Assembly (NCBI GenBank): GCA_964572965.1
Contig: CAZNHL010000030.1
Location: forward strand, 1 to 47,534
Reading direction: 5' to 3'
DNA length: 47,534 nucleotides
DNA from: CAZNHL01 sp964572965
GTDB lineage: Bacteria; Bacteroidota; Bacteroidia; Cytophagales; UBA9547
The first letter of the stretch is position 1; each line of letters begins with the position of its first letter. The notes beneath the pieces are model-generated. The model saw only the letters and a program-made list of their open reading frames with translations. It searched no databases and had not been told where the DNA came from. Positions 16,695 to 26,510 of this stretch are shown here, one piece after another. The position numbers were made by a program, and so were the translations under genes.

Positions 16695-17924
16695 TTAGTC
16701 TTTCAAAATTTTCAATCTTGAATTTTTGTTCTCAGATTGAATTGAAACCATATATAAGCCTGACTGCAGTTCGCTTACATTAATTTCTTCTTCAGTTATA
16801 TCGGCTTTGCTATAAACCATATTTCCTTGCAGGTCATGGATCTGACATGAATAGGGAGCTGATACTGCTAAACGGACAACCAGATTGTCTCCCGAAAAGA
16901 AAATTTTGTCTTCAGAGAGTTCTCTGAATTCCTCCTGGTTTTCTTCCTCAGCGGTTCTCGCTGTAGGTGTAACAGGGTCTATAACTACAGCCTTAGTACA
17001 TACCCCCGTCATCATACTATAAAATCCGACAGCAATAGCAGAATTAGCCCATGAATAAGGAGTTTGCCTATTCCGAGGTTCAAAAGGATTATAGATTGTA
17101 GGGAGAGAAGATAATAAGTCATGTTTATACGTACTAAATGCGTAAAGTACCCCACATTTAAAGGTAGGATCAGCAGCCATTGCACTATAAATACTGCCTG
17201 CTCCCCTCATGGTTGGCAAAGCAGCAATTCCTGTAGCAAAAGGCACCGTCTGGTCTCCTGCACCATGCAGCATTAATGTCGGCATATTCTGATGACGGCT
17301 TCTGTTGTTAAAAATATCAATACTCTCAACCCCTGATGACAGCAAACATAGCCCCTTCACATTATAAGTGGTAGTTGGATACTTAGTGTTCTTATTTTTA
17401 TCAATTCCATACCTGTTTTTAAAATCGACATCATTTAACCACAAAGCGGCAGTACTGGCTATTCCTCCGGCACTTTCACCCAAAATAAAGGTGAAGTCGG
17501 TATTTATATTGAAAAGACCACCCTTGTTTTTTACAGCATATTGTATGGCAGCATGCACATCAGTTGCTGCCTCGGCAATCACAGCCTTCAGATTACTCTT
17601 TGGGTTAGGGACTCTGTAGTAATCAATTACCATCACCGCAAAACCCCTTCTTGCATAAAGCATTGCCTGCTCATGCGACGCTGCTACAGGATCTCCTTCA
17701 CTCGAAAACCCACTGCCCGGAACCAGTATTATAAGAGGTTTCGGGTTCTGATTATGGGCTACGTATAGTTGAGCTAAATGACGCCCGCTTTTTCCATACT
17801 GAAAATAAGAGGGGGTCTGTGTGATTTGCGTCGGATTATAATAAAGATCCGTAAAAAAGTTTTGACTAAAAGCCTGACAATGGATTAATAGTAATACAAA
17901 AAGATAATAAAGCGTTTTTCTCAT
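16695..17924 (-). CDS. Secreted alpha/beta-hydrolase (esterase) with T9SS sorting domain
   Basis: 409 residues. Signal peptide MRKTLYYLFVLLLIHCQAFS (1-20). The hydrolase domain has PLIILVPGSGF (oxyanion loop), nucleophile elbow GESAGG (S151), a late aspartate in LHGAGDQTVPF (D224) and a histidine in YKHDLL (H268), a complete Ser-Asp-His set as in lipase/carboxylesterase-like enzymes (BD-FAE or HSL-like). Residues about 340-409 form a type A T9SS C-terminal domain (IHDLQGNMVYSK, ELQSGLYMVSIQ, RLKILKD), so the enzyme is probably carried across the outer membrane and released or attached to the cell surface. Substrate unknown; acylated sugars or lipids are candidates. Confidence 0.85.
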   Translation of the reverse strand: MRKTLYYLFVLLLIHCQAFSQNFFTDLYYNPTQITQTPSYFQYGKSGRHLAQLYVAHNQNPKPLIILVPGSGFSSEGDPVAASHEQAMLYARRGFAVMVIDYYRVPNPKSNLKAVIAEAATDVHAAIQYAVKNKGGLFNINTDFTFILGESAGGIASTAALWLNDVDFKNRYGIDKNKNTKYPTTTYNVKGLCLLSSGVESIDIFNNRSRHQNMPTLMLHGAGDQTVPFATGIAALPTMRGAGSIYSAMAADPTFKCGVLYAFSTYKHDLLSSLPTIYNPFEPRNRQTPYSWANSAIAVGFYSMMTGVCTKAVVIDPVTPTARTAEEENQEEFRELSEDKIFFSGDNLVVRLAVSAPYSCQIHDLQGNMVYSKADITEEEINVSELQSGLYMVSIQSENKNSRLKILKD

Positions 17925-18119
17925 AAAGATTTAGTTGATTTTAAAATAAAAGAATAAAATTGAGGCAGGTAAACTTTACCTATTGAATTTCCAAAAGAAG
18001 GCTCGGCGAATTCTGTTCCGAGAACCGAAAACTGCCGGCACAGAAGTTAAACGTACCATAGAGAGTTTACTTTTTCCACATTTCCATAAGCAGCCAGCTG
18101 TAGCTCCTAAACTTTCCAC

Positions 18120-18150
18120 AATATTCCTACGGTAGTTCTACGGGAATATT
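18120..18150 (-). terminator. Hairpin downstream of the porin gene
   Basis: Outer stem AATATTCC / GGAATATT around a 15-base loop, about 33 bases past the porin stop codon. On the minus strand no T run follows, so termination here is uncertain. Confidence 0.35.
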
Positions 18151-18182
18151 TAAAATAATGCACGCAAGATAAATATTTTTGA

Positions 18183-19271
18183 TCAAAATCCGGCTGCAAT
18201 GCCTGCCACAATAAAGTAATTATTTGCTACAGCCATTTTTGCAGTGTCACTAAAAACCTTGTCTTTACTATTGTACATTTTGCCTTCCAGGCGCACTACC
18301 ATAAACTTATTCACTCTATAATCCAGATTGAGTGAATAGCCTGACGTTTTAAAGCCATTGGGCGTATTAGTTTTTATAATCACACCACTTTGGTCATCAT
18401 AATATTCTGCACGGGCAGCCAAAGCCCATTTTTCTGTGAAAGCATAACGTACAATAGCAGCCCCGCTGTACCAGCCGTTATAGTCGCTGCTTCCTTTACT
18501 TTTCTGTTCGTAACCAATATCAAAGTCGGCAATCAGCCCCAGCTTGTCTGTCAGCTTAAATATTCCGTAAAGATTGCTGAAATAACGCATCTGACGAGTA
18601 CTGTCAGGTTTGTCGTTCCCCACAAAAGTGCCCGAATTGACTGTTACCCTTTTGTTAGGAGTCCAGGTAACCTGTGTACCAAAAGCAGGCGTGTTGTTGC
18701 CGTCAGGTTTTGTAATGCGTTGCCAGCCGTTCAGGTATAAGGCCGACAACAACCACTTTTCATTTTTACTGATATAAGTAAGCTTGGCGCCGGCTTCATA
18801 GTACGGAGTATTTTCAGCAATTATGCTTCTGGTTAATGTCCAGCACAAGCTGGATTCAGCACTTTCAAAACCAATATGTGAGGCAAAAACTCCGGCATCA
18901 AACCAAAGGTTATGCTTTTGAGATAATTTGAAACCGGCATTAGCTTCATATATATTCCGCAGCAGGCCTTCTTCATGTTGCAGGTTATATTGAGCGTAAG
19001 TGCCAGCCATTAATGCCAGGTTGATTCTGTAGTTTGAGGCCAGTACAGTTCCTTTCAAATAAGCCAGGTTCACATTCAGCTCATTAGTTCTTTTGTGGTT
19101 ATATATAAAATTGGGTCTTTCATGATTGTCGGGTTTCCCAAAATCGTAACCATAATAGATACCCGTAAAACCACTGAATTTTATCTGAGGTTTGTTGCTA
19201 ACAGTATCTTGCTGAGCCCAAGCATTGCAACCCAAAACCATAATAAGACCTAAAACGACCGGAATTTTCAT
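18183..19271 (-). CDS. Outer-membrane porin-like beta-barrel protein
   Basis: 362 residues. Signal peptide MKIPVVLGLIMVLGCNAWA then QQD. The rest is a run of amphipathic beta strands ending in aromatic residues (FSGFTGIYYGYDF, NLALMAGTYAQYNL, WLLSALYLNGWQ, ALAARAEYYDDQSG, GYSLNLDYRVN, FMVVRLEGKMYN), ending in IVAGIAAGF, with a terminal Phe as in outer-membrane barrels. The pattern fits the putative OmpL-like porin-2 (BBP2) group common in Bacteroidota. The cargo is unknown. It follows the WD40-caspase gene by 7 bases in the same direction, so the two form an operon. Confidence 0.83.
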   Translation of the reverse strand: MKIPVVLGLIMVLGCNAWAQQDTVSNKPQIKFSGFTGIYYGYDFGKPDNHERPNFIYNHKRTNELNVNLAYLKGTVLASNYRINLALMAGTYAQYNLQHEEGLLRNIYEANAGFKLSQKHNLWFDAGVFASHIGFESAESSLCWTLTRSIIAENTPYYEAGAKLTYISKNEKWLLSALYLNGWQRITKPDGNNTPAFGTQVTWTPNKRVTVNSGTFVGNDKPDSTRQMRYFSNLYGIFKLTDKLGLIADFDIGYEQKSKGSSDYNGWYSGAAIVRYAFTEKWALAARAEYYDDQSGVIIKTNTPNGFKTSGYSLNLDYRVNKFMVVRLEGKMYNSKDKVFSDTAKMAVANNYFIVAGIAAGF

Positions 19272-19278
19272 TTTTTAA

Positions 19279-22200
19279 TTACTCTTTAACAATTGGGAAA
19301 TCCTGCCCTTTAGAAAACGTAAACGGGTATTGGGCCTTCCCTCCATACCGGTTATTAAGTTCCGGTACCTGATCGTCCAGATAAGACTTCAACTCATAAA
19401 CCGTTACTTTTCCGTCATGCGGAGCGCCATCTGCTTTTCCGGAAAGCGCTTCCAGTAAAACATAGGTAAAAAGACCATGTTTCAGTTCGTTGATTTCTTT
19501 AGCGCTTTGTTCATTGCCGGCAGAAGCAAGCACATGAATACCAGCACTTCGGGAAAGCTGCGCAATAGCTTTTTCTTCCATAGCCCCACGCATAGAAAGC
19601 AATTCTACTGAGCCGCCTGACTGACATGCATCCATGATGATGATTTGTTTCAATGCTTTAATCTGCTTGAATTTCTCCTGGATTTCTGTTGCCTCAATGG
19701 CTTTCTGGCTCAACTCACCTGTATCAAATAAGCGGGCACAATCTGTCGGGATAAAATAGAATTTATCATCAGCCATACTTCCATGGCCTGCATAGTAGAA
19801 TACAAATACATCATGAGAAGCCATATTCTGTGCCAAAACATGTAAAGTGTCAAGAATACTTTTCTTTGTAGCCTGCTCATCGTACAGTGTATGCAAAACT
19901 ACTTTTGAAAACAGCTGCCCTTTATTTTTGAAAATATCTACTACAGCTTCAGCATCATCCCGCGCATAAGTAAGTGTGAGTTGCTGGTTTTTATATTTAT
20001 CAATACCAATAGCCATCACATGACAGACCGTAGATTTTAAAATATTTTTTGAATAGACGTCTGCTTCTACAGGAATCGACTCCAGTCTTCCTTTGCTAAA
20101 TGCACTTGCAGAAAAAGTATTATTTCCTCCCACAAGTGAAATGATCTGTTTGTAAACCGTAGTATTTCCCTTACCCGAAGGAAAAGTAAGGTTCTCTTTT
20201 TGCAGTTCTACTATTTTTCCGTTATGACTGATCCGAAGTTCATCTACCCCTCCGCCCTCGTCAATTATTTTCACATTTAGTTCAGCAGCAGTTCCGTCGT
20301 CTTTTATCAAAGCATACAGTTTCACCAAAGGAGGCGGAGATTTCATCAATTTCTGATCCATGTCTTGGGCTGAACCCGGCAAACCTCTGCTTTTAAATAA
20401 TTGTGGCAATAGTTCCGGACGATAGAATTCTTCAAAAAACTGTTCCGGTTTGTAAATCTGCAGACCCTTCACAAAGTGAATAGCATTTCTGGCACCTGCC
20501 GTAGCATTAAAGTAACCGTCTTTTGTACGTGCCATCCATTCATTCTCTCCGAAATGCACATGTTCATAAAACTCCAGTCCTTTATCCAGATTCCAGCATT
20601 TGATAGTTCCGTCGAGGCTGTAGGAAAGTAACATCCTTCCATCCTTGCTGATCTTCACAGAAGAAATTTCTGACTGGTGCCCTTCAAGTGTTGAAAGTAC
20701 TTTCGCCGAATTAACATCCCAGACCCTGATCACACGGTCGTCTCCGGCAGTAATAATTTTCTTTCCGTCAGCAGTAAAAACCGCTGCATGAACAGCTCCT
20801 TTATGGCCTTTGAATTTCTGTAACATCATTCCTGTTGAAATGTCCCACAGCCGTGCCGTGCCGTCCCATGAGCCTGTCAGCATTTTGTATTTATCAGGGC
20901 CAAAACTGATAGCAGAGACTACATCATTATGGCCGATGAAAGTGCGCACTATTTTTTTGCTGTCTGGCTCGCGCAGTTCAAGAGATTTATCAAATCTGCC
21001 TGTAACCACATAAAGGCCATCGGGCGTAAATGACATTGAAAAAGCCGAGTTTTTGCCCATGTCCAGCTCAGTCTCCTGTTTACCCGATTCAATATTCCAG
21101 ATAATGACACTGGCATCCCATGATGAAGTTGCTATGGTTTCTCCGCCCGGATTAAACTTTACATCGAATAATGGTTCCCGGTGACCTTTGAATGATTTGA
21201 TTTTTTTCCCTGTGGAAAGCTCCCAGATTATTGCTTCTCCGCTACCATCTCCTGTAAGCAGGTATTTATTATCGGCGCTCAGGTCAAAGCAGATAACAGC
21301 TTTGCTGTGTCCGGAAAGGATACGTTCAGGCATGCCGCTTTCAATATTCCACAATGTTGCTTTTGTGCCTGTCTTTCCCGTAATAAACTGCTTATCATTA
21401 TTGGTAAGTGCAACTATATTTTTCAGGCGTATATATTTTGCTATATAAGACTGCCAGTAATTATCAGCATCATAATCAAGACCGCCCTTATCCTGTTCGT
21501 TAAGTATACCACTCAAAGGGCTTAACAAAGTGCCTTTTTCAGCATCATACACCAATGTCGTATTATGCGAAGTTGCAATTAAAATCTTAGTAGCGTCAGT
21601 GGTATAAACAAGCTCATTTGCTTCTCCCGAAAGTGAGTCTATGCGGATTTTGGATAGTCGTTTTTTAGAAGAAATATCCCATTGTAAAAGGTAATTGTCT
21701 TCTCCTGCTGCCAGCTTTTTCCCATCAGCACTTAAAGACAAGCCCTGTAGTTTATCAACTTCTTCACCAAATTCTGCAATTTGTTTCCCTGTCAAAAGAT
21801 CATACTGACGAATTTTGTCATTGTGTGAAAGCTTAAAGAAAGATTTACTGTCAATACTGAAGTCAACCAAAGTTCCACAACCTCCACACCAGCCCTGCTC
21901 AGGTTTAATGGTATAAACCAATTGCCAGTCGGCACAGCGATAAACTTTTGCTGTTTTATTATCTTCTCCGATCACCATCCATTTACCGTCAGCACTGAAA
22001 GCCACACTGGAACCATAGCCTGACCCCTGATCGGCATCTACTCCGAATTTTCGAATAAGCTTCCCTGATTTAAAATCATATAAAGATGCCGAATCGCTAT
22101 AACCTGTAACAAACAGGTATTTTCCATCGGGGGTAAAAGCCACATCTGTCATGTACTTTCTTTCAACAGGAGTGCTGAAAATTTCTTTTCCGGTAGTAAT

Positions 22201-22515
22201 GTCCCATACTTTAGCGCTATTATCTGCACTGCTGGTCGCCAGGTATTTCCCGTCAGGGCTAAATTCCACACCATTTACCGTGTGTTCATGACCAGAGAAC
22301 GTACGTATTTCAGCCCCGGATTTAAGTTCCCAAAGCTTGGCGGTTCTGTCTCTGCTGCCCGTTACTGCATACAATCCATCACCACTTATCCCTACTGCTT
22401 TTACAGCTGCCGAATGTCCTCTCTGGATCACTGTTTCCAGACGTGAATTCTGGGCCAGGACCCGCAGGCAAAACAAACAAACCGAAATGAACAAAAATGA
22501 CCGGAATAATTTCAT
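19279..22515 (-). CDS. Secreted protein with two WD40 propellers and a caspase-like (C14) protease domain
   Basis: 1078 residues. A signal peptide is present (MKLFRSFLFISVCLFCLRVLA, then QNS). By my count seven WD40 repeats (about 33-335; first GHSAAVKAV...AKLWE) and seven more (about 365-655; e.g. GHKGAVHAAVF...IRVWD) make two seven-bladed propellers. A linker (WMARTKDGYFNA; a beta domain at about 740-825) leads to the caspase fold from about 830: VMAIGIDKYKN, catalytic histidine in FYYAGHGS (H911) and catalytic cysteine in IMDACQSGGS (C964). Both catalytic residues are intact. Known: cytosolic WD40-caspases are frequent in bacteria; an exported version would act in the periplasm or beyond. 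No T9SS tail. It heads an operon with a porin and is divergent from a secreted subtilisin. Confidence 0.9.
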   Translation of the reverse strand: MKLFRSFLFISVCLFCLRVLAQNSRLETVIQRGHSAAVKAVGISGDGLYAVTGSRDRTAKLWELKSGAEIRTFSGHEHTVNGVEFSPDGKYLATSSADNSAKVWDITTGKEIFSTPVERKYMTDVAFTPDGKYLFVTGYSDSASLYDFKSGKLIRKFGVDADQGSGYGSSVAFSADGKWMVIGEDNKTAKVYRCADWQLVYTIKPEQGWCGGCGTLVDFSIDSKSFFKLSHNDKIRQYDLLTGKQIAEFGEEVDKLQGLSLSADGKKLAAGEDNYLLQWDISSKKRLSKIRIDSLSGEANELVYTTDATKILIATSHNTTLVYDAEKGTLLSPLSGILNEQDKGGLDYDADNYWQSYIAKYIRLKNIVALTNNDKQFITGKTGTKATLWNIESGMPERILSGHSKAVICFDLSADNKYLLTGDGSGEAIIWELSTGKKIKSFKGHREPLFDVKFNPGGETIATSSWDASVIIWNIESGKQETELDMGKNSAFSMSFTPDGLYVVTGRFDKSLELREPDSKKIVRTFIGHNDVVSAISFGPDKYKMLTGSWDGTARLWDISTGMMLQKFKGHKGAVHAAVFTADGKKIITAGDDRVIRVWDVNSAKVLSTLEGHQSEISSVKISKDGRMLLSYSLDGTIKCWNLDKGLEFYEHVHFGENEWMARTKDGYFNATAGARNAIHFVKGLQIYKPEQFFEEFYRPELLPQLFKSRGLPGSAQDMDQKLMKSPPPLVKLYALIKDDGTAAELNVKIIDEGGGVDELRISHNGKIVELQKENLTFPSGKGNTTVYKQIISLVGGNNTFSASAFSKGRLESIPVEADVYSKNILKSTVCHVMAIGIDKYKNQQLTLTYARDDAEAVVDIFKNKGQLFSKVVLHTLYDEQATKKSILDTLHVLAQNMASHDVFVFYYAGHGSMADDKFYFIPTDCARLFDTGELSQKAIEATEIQEKFKQIKALKQIIIMDACQSGGSVELLSMRGAMEEKAIAQLSRSAGIHVLASAGNEQSAKEINELKHGLFTYVLLEALSGKADGAPHDGKVTVYELKSYLDDQVPELNNRYGGKAQYPFTFSKGQDFPIVKE

Positions 22516-22540
22516 GACAAAGTATTGAAACAGGATTTAT

Positions 22541-22564
22541 CAAAGATAAAGAATAACAAAGATA
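22541..22564 (-). promoter_or_regulatory. Candidate -7 elements of the WD40-caspase promoter
   Basis: On the minus strand TATCTTTG occurs twice (22548-22541 and 22564-22557); both fit TAnnTTTG. The nearer one would give a leader of about 20 bases. No clear TTTG lies at -33 for either. Confidence 0.4.
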
Positions 22565-22668
22565 TCTTTTCCTGTTATCAGTGGTTAAACGCGTTATTAT
22601 GCACATCGTATATTGTATACAACTCGTCGAATATTTTAGGGGTGTTTGTCGAAAAGTAAAAACCACAG

Positions 22669-22701
22669 ATTGATTTGTAAAAGCTTCTACACCTAGTTTT
22701 G
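22669..22701 (+). promoter_or_regulatory. Candidate promoter of the S8 protease gene
   Basis: The -7 word TAGTTTTG (22694-22701) fits TAnnTTTG; ATTG at 22669-22672 lies 21 bases upstream (TTTG at 22674 with a 16-base spacer is the alternative). The expected transcript start is about 85 bases before the ATG. Confidence 0.5.
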
Positions 22702-22793
22702 CATATAACCTTCGGGTTAAGGGGACATTACTTCCCACTTTTTAATCATTTAAAATTTTTAACCAATCACCTAACACATCAAACCAATTAAGC

Positions 22794-25700
22794 ATGAACA
22801 AAAATTTTTTCATGAAACTGGGCTTGGCGGTATTATTGGGCTTATCTGTGTACAACGACGCTTTATCACAGAAAAACCCAAACCTCAAAGGCCAGAACAG
22901 GTTGCTCAAGGGAGTTGAGCAATACCGACTCATTGTTAAATTCTCGCAGGATGAGATTATTGACATCGACAACAACAAACTATTGGCCAGAACAGCCAGT
23001 AAACAACGTCTTGAACAGGAAAGCCTGGTAAACAAACATTCATTCCGTCAGGTTTTTTCTTATTCACAATCAGACAGAAAAGCCATGAGAGGGCCTGATA
23101 AGCCTACTGTAGCAAAAGGCAAATTTAACCATTATGCTTTCCGTGGTCTTGCTTATGTAAACGGTGCTGAAAAAATGGACAAAAACGCACTATTAAAATT
23201 GGCGAATGACTTTGAGAAACTGCCATCTGTTGAGTATGCGGTCTTACAACCTGTTACTCTGATTGCACCTCCTTCAACACCTGACCTGACTTCTTATCAG
23301 CATTATAAATATGATCAGTACAGTGGCCAGGGTAACGTGTACGGTATTGATGCAGAATATGCCTGGTCAATAGGTATTACAGGCCAGAGTGTAAAAATTG
23401 CTGATATTGAATGGGGTTTCAATTATCAACATGAGGACTTGACAGGCGCTAATTTCGTTGACTTAGTGCCTTCAACAAGAAACAATGAAGGTGCTGATCA
23501 CGGAACAGCTGTTGCAGGTATTATGTATGCTAAAAACAATGGCATAGGAATGACCGGTATGGTATACGGTTCCGATAAGTTTTATGGTATTTCCGAGTTT
23601 TCAAGTAATCCTAACTACCAGGATCGTATCTATGGAATCACTCAAGGGATGCAGGTACTTGGCGCCGGCGATGTATTTGTGTATGAAATGCAGGCGGGCG
23701 GGGTTAATGGCTATGTGCCCGCCGATTATGACCAGGCTGTCTGGGATATTACTAAAGCTGCAACTGATGCGGGTATCATTGTAGTAGCAGCGGCAGGAAA
23801 TGGCAGTGAAAACCTGGATGCTCCTGAGTACGCAAACTATAGAGCCAGAGGAGACAACGGTTCTATACGCGTGGGTGCAGGAACAAAAGTAGGGCGTGAC
23901 AGGGCTTCATTCTCTACTTATGGCACTCCTATTCACTTGCATGGCTGGGGCGACTGGACTGTGGCCGCGACAGGTTACGGAGATTTGTATGACGGTGGTC
24001 CTAATGCCACTTACACAAACGGCTTTTCAGGCACATCTTCAGCTACACCTATAGTAGCTTCGGCAGTAGTCGCAGTGCAGTCTTACGCGAAAAATGTAAA
24101 AGGGACTACACTTACTCCATTACAAATAAGAGCTCTTTTGATCTCAACAGGTACTCAGCAGGGCTCTGGTGGCCATATCGGGCCTTTGCCTAATATCCGG
24201 AGAGCTATAGAAAGCCTTGCAGCAGGCAACACTATTTGCGCTGCCCCTGCATGGAATGCTACTACTACATATCTGGGCGATGCCGGAAAAGGCGCCGGTC
24301 TGGGCGAAGTTGTATCTTATAGCGGTAAACAATACCGTGCGAAATGGTGGACTCAAAACAATACTCCCGGCACTTCTGATGTTTGGCTGGATCTGGGTAC
24401 ATGTGGAACAGCAAATATTCCTCCTACGGTTGGTATCACATCACCAACTAACAACGAAGTGTTTAATACTATTCCTGCTACCATTAACATTTCTGCTGAA
24501 GCAGATGACAGAGACGGAAGTGTTTCTAAAGTTGAATTTTTCAACGGTACTGCCAAATTAGGAGAAGACCTTTCTTATCCATATACTTTCAGCTGGACAA
24601 ACGTAGCGGCCGGTAATTACGCCATCACAGCCAAAGCAACCGACAACAATGGTGCTACAACTACTTCTGCTACTGTCAATATTATTGTAGCTCCTCCGGC
24701 AAATTATGCTCCTGTAGTTACAATTACTTCTCCTGCCGACAACAGCAAATATGTAATCGGTGGCTCTTTAACAATAACTGCTAATGTAACAGACCCTGAT
24801 AATGATGCCATTTCTAAAGTTGAATTCTGGTCTCCTCAATTGGGAAGCGGAAGTACAATTACAGTAACAACACCTCCTTACACTGCTACTTACGCTCAGT
24901 TGCCTGCAGCTAACCCACAGCAAGGTGGTTTAACTTTCGTGGTTAAAGCTTACGATGCAAGAGGTGCCATAGGTGGTGCAAATATTTTTGTAAACCAGGA
25001 CAAAGTGCCAACTGTAACTATCACTTCACCTGCAGCCGGAAGTACTGTTCCTGCCGGAAACGTAACAATTATAGCAGATGCTTACGATGCTGAAGGCTTA
25101 ACAAGAGTTGATTTCTTGAATGCTGTAGGCGCTGTTGTTTTCTCTGATTTTACTGCTCCTTATGAGTATCTTGTAAGTCTTTCTGCCGGTAATTATACTT
25201 ACAGGGCTATTGCTTATGATAATGTTGGTCAAAGCTCAACTACTTCAAACGTAAGCTTTACAGTTACCGGAACAGTAAATCTGGCTCCTGTTGTTACTTT
25301 CACTGCCCCGGCTAAAAATAGTGTGTTCCCTGCCAATACTGCTGTTACACTAGTGGCAGATGCTGTAGATCCTGAAGGTTACCTAAACAGAGTAGAATTC
25401 TACAATCAGTCAGGTACATTGGTATTTACTGATTACACTGCACCTTATCAGTACACAACGGCCGCGCTTACATCAGGAAACTACATTTATACTGCTGTAG
25501 CTTTTGATAACCCCGGCCTGGCATCAAATACCGCGTCAAATAATTTTACGATCAGCCAGCCGGTAACCTGTACAGCTGCTCAATGGAATGCCAACACAGC
25601 TTATAATGGCGGTCAGGTTGTTCAGTATTCGGGTATTCGTTATCAGGCAAACTGGTGGACTCAAAACCAGAGACCTGATTTAAACAGTGGTGTATCCGGA

Positions 25701-25982
25701 AGCGGTCAGCCATGGACAAACCTTGGTACTTGCAATGCCCGTGCAGAGGCTGTTGCAGTAGCTACTTTAAGTGTTTATCCAAACCCTGTTTCTGACATAT
25801 TGAATATCACCATTGCTCCGGAAGAAATTGTTCGCGCTGAAATCAGAAACCTGAATGGTGAACTGGTATTGGCTGTAAGCAATACTTCTGAAATCAATGT
25901 ATCGTCACTTGCTGCTGGTTTATATACTATCAGCATTCAGACAGCTAATAACAGCACTACTCAAAAATTCGTGAAACAATAG
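22794..25982 (+). CDS. Secreted subtilisin-like serine protease with chitin-binding-like modules, Ig-like repeats and T9SS tail
   Basis: 1062 residues. Signal peptide MNKNFFMKLGLAVLLGLS...; a propeptide (about 30-160, YRLIVKF...YAVLQPV); peptidase S8 domain (about 165-475) with Asp204 (KIADIEWG), His236 (DHGTAVAG), Asn336 (AAGNGS) and Ser415 (FSGTSSATP), all intact. Then a CBM5/12-like module (C482-C537; APAWNATTTY, YRAKWWTQNN), four Big/Ig-like repeats of about 90 residues (543-632, 638-735, 738-825, 830-921), a second CBM5/12-like module (C926-C980; YQANWWTQNQ), and a type A T9SS tail (LSVYPNP..., 992-1062). I infer an extracellular or surface protease that works on polymer-bound protein, for instance protein in chitin matrices. 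Single gene with its own terminator. Confidence 0.93.
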   Translation: MNKNFFMKLGLAVLLGLSVYNDALSQKNPNLKGQNRLLKGVEQYRLIVKFSQDEIIDIDNNKLLARTASKQRLEQESLVNKHSFRQVFSYSQSDRKAMRGPDKPTVAKGKFNHYAFRGLAYVNGAEKMDKNALLKLANDFEKLPSVEYAVLQPVTLIAPPSTPDLTSYQHYKYDQYSGQGNVYGIDAEYAWSIGITGQSVKIADIEWGFNYQHEDLTGANFVDLVPSTRNNEGADHGTAVAGIMYAKNNGIGMTGMVYGSDKFYGISEFSSNPNYQDRIYGITQGMQVLGAGDVFVYEMQAGGVNGYVPADYDQAVWDITKAATDAGIIVVAAAGNGSENLDAPEYANYRARGDNGSIRVGAGTKVGRDRASFSTYGTPIHLHGWGDWTVAATGYGDLYDGGPNATYTNGFSGTSSATPIVASAVVAVQSYAKNVKGTTLTPLQIRALLISTGTQQGSGGHIGPLPNIRRAIESLAAGNTICAAPAWNATTTYLGDAGKGAGLGEVVSYSGKQYRAKWWTQNNTPGTSDVWLDLGTCGTANIPPTVGITSPTNNEVFNTIPATINISAEADDRDGSVSKVEFFNGTAKLGEDLSYPYTFSWTNVAAGNYAITAKATDNNGATTTSATVNIIVAPPANYAPVVTITSPADNSKYVIGGSLTITANVTDPDNDAISKVEFWSPQLGSGSTITVTTPPYTATYAQLPAANPQQGGLTFVVKAYDARGAIGGANIFVNQDKVPTVTITSPAAGSTVPAGNVTIIADAYDAEGLTRVDFLNAVGAVVFSDFTAPYEYLVSLSAGNYTYRAIAYDNVGQSSTTSNVSFTVTGTVNLAPVVTFTAPAKNSVFPANTAVTLVADAVDPEGYLNRVEFYNQSGTLVFTDYTAPYQYTTAALTSGNYIYTAVAFDNPGLASNTASNNFTISQPVTCTAAQWNANTAYNGGQVVQYSGIRYQANWWTQNQRPDLNSGVSGSGQPWTNLGTCNARAEAVAVATLSVYPNPVSDILNITIAPEEIVRAEIRNLNGELVLAVSNTSEINVSSLAAGLYTISIQTANNSTTQKFVKQ

Positions 25983-26001
25983 TTTAAACCAATAAATTAA
26001 G

Positions 26002-26032
26002 AAAAGCTCCGCAAAATTTGCGGAGCTTTTTT
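26002..26032 (+). terminator. Intrinsic terminator after the S8 protease gene
   Basis: Stem AAAAGCTCCGCAAA / TTTGCGGAGCTTTT followed by further Ts. Confidence 0.9.
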
Positions 26033-26042
26033 CATTTGTACT

Positions 26043-26077
26043 AAAAAGGGTTGCCTGATTAAATCAAACAACCCTTT
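26043..26077 (-). terminator. Intrinsic terminator of the osmC-like gene
   Basis: On the minus strand stem AAAGGGTTG / CAACCCTTT followed by TTTAG, 23 bases after the OsmC stop codon. Confidence 0.75.
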
Positions 26078-26099
26078 CAATTTTTAACTTTGTCGGAGT

Positions 26100-26510
26100 T
26101 TACACCAAAGTGGCCTCAGAAGTAATCGGCACTTTCAATGCTTTGGAAACAATGCAATGTACTTCAGCAGTTTTTACTACTTCAGCAAATTTTTCTTTAG
26201 ATAAGCCCGGTGCGCTACCAGTAATTGCAAGGTGGATTCCGGTAACGTCCAAACCTTCCAAAGTCAATGTAGCAACAGTGTCGAGAGCAGTTGGCACTAT
26301 GCCGTCCTGACCAAGAATATTACTAACCGCCATTGTGAAGCAACCTGCGTGCGCTGCAGCAAGAAGTTCTTCCGGATTAGTACCGATACCATCTTCAAAA
26401 CGTGTTTTGAATGAATATTGAGTTTTGTTAAGGACTGTGCTTTGGCTGGAAATATGTCCTTTGCCTGTTTTCAAATCACCTTCCCAATGTGCAGATGCAG
26501 TACGTTTCAT
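26100..26510 (-). CDS. osmC: OsmC family peroxiredoxin
   Basis: 136 residues; cytosolic thiol peroxidase that reduces organic hydroperoxides. Seen: N-terminal AHWEGDLKTGKG, the family words TNPEELLAAAHAGCFTMA with the peroxidatic cysteine (C57) and VHCIVSKAL with the resolving cysteine (C119). Full length for the family. NPEELLAAAHA and the short spacing fit OsmC better than Ohr. Single gene, convergent with the S8 protease. Confidence 0.93.
   Translation of the reverse strand: MKRTASAHWEGDLKTGKGHISSQSTVLNKTQYSFKTRFEDGIGTNPEELLAAAHAGCFTMAVSNILGQDGIVPTALDTVATLTLEGLDVTGIHLAITGSAPGLSKEKFAEVVKTAEVHCIVSKALKVPITSEATLV

Noticed and set aside
22379..22738. 119-codon reading frame overlapping the WD40-caspase 5' end.
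   Set aside because: It runs through the caspase start and promoter region, has poor coding character and no homology features.
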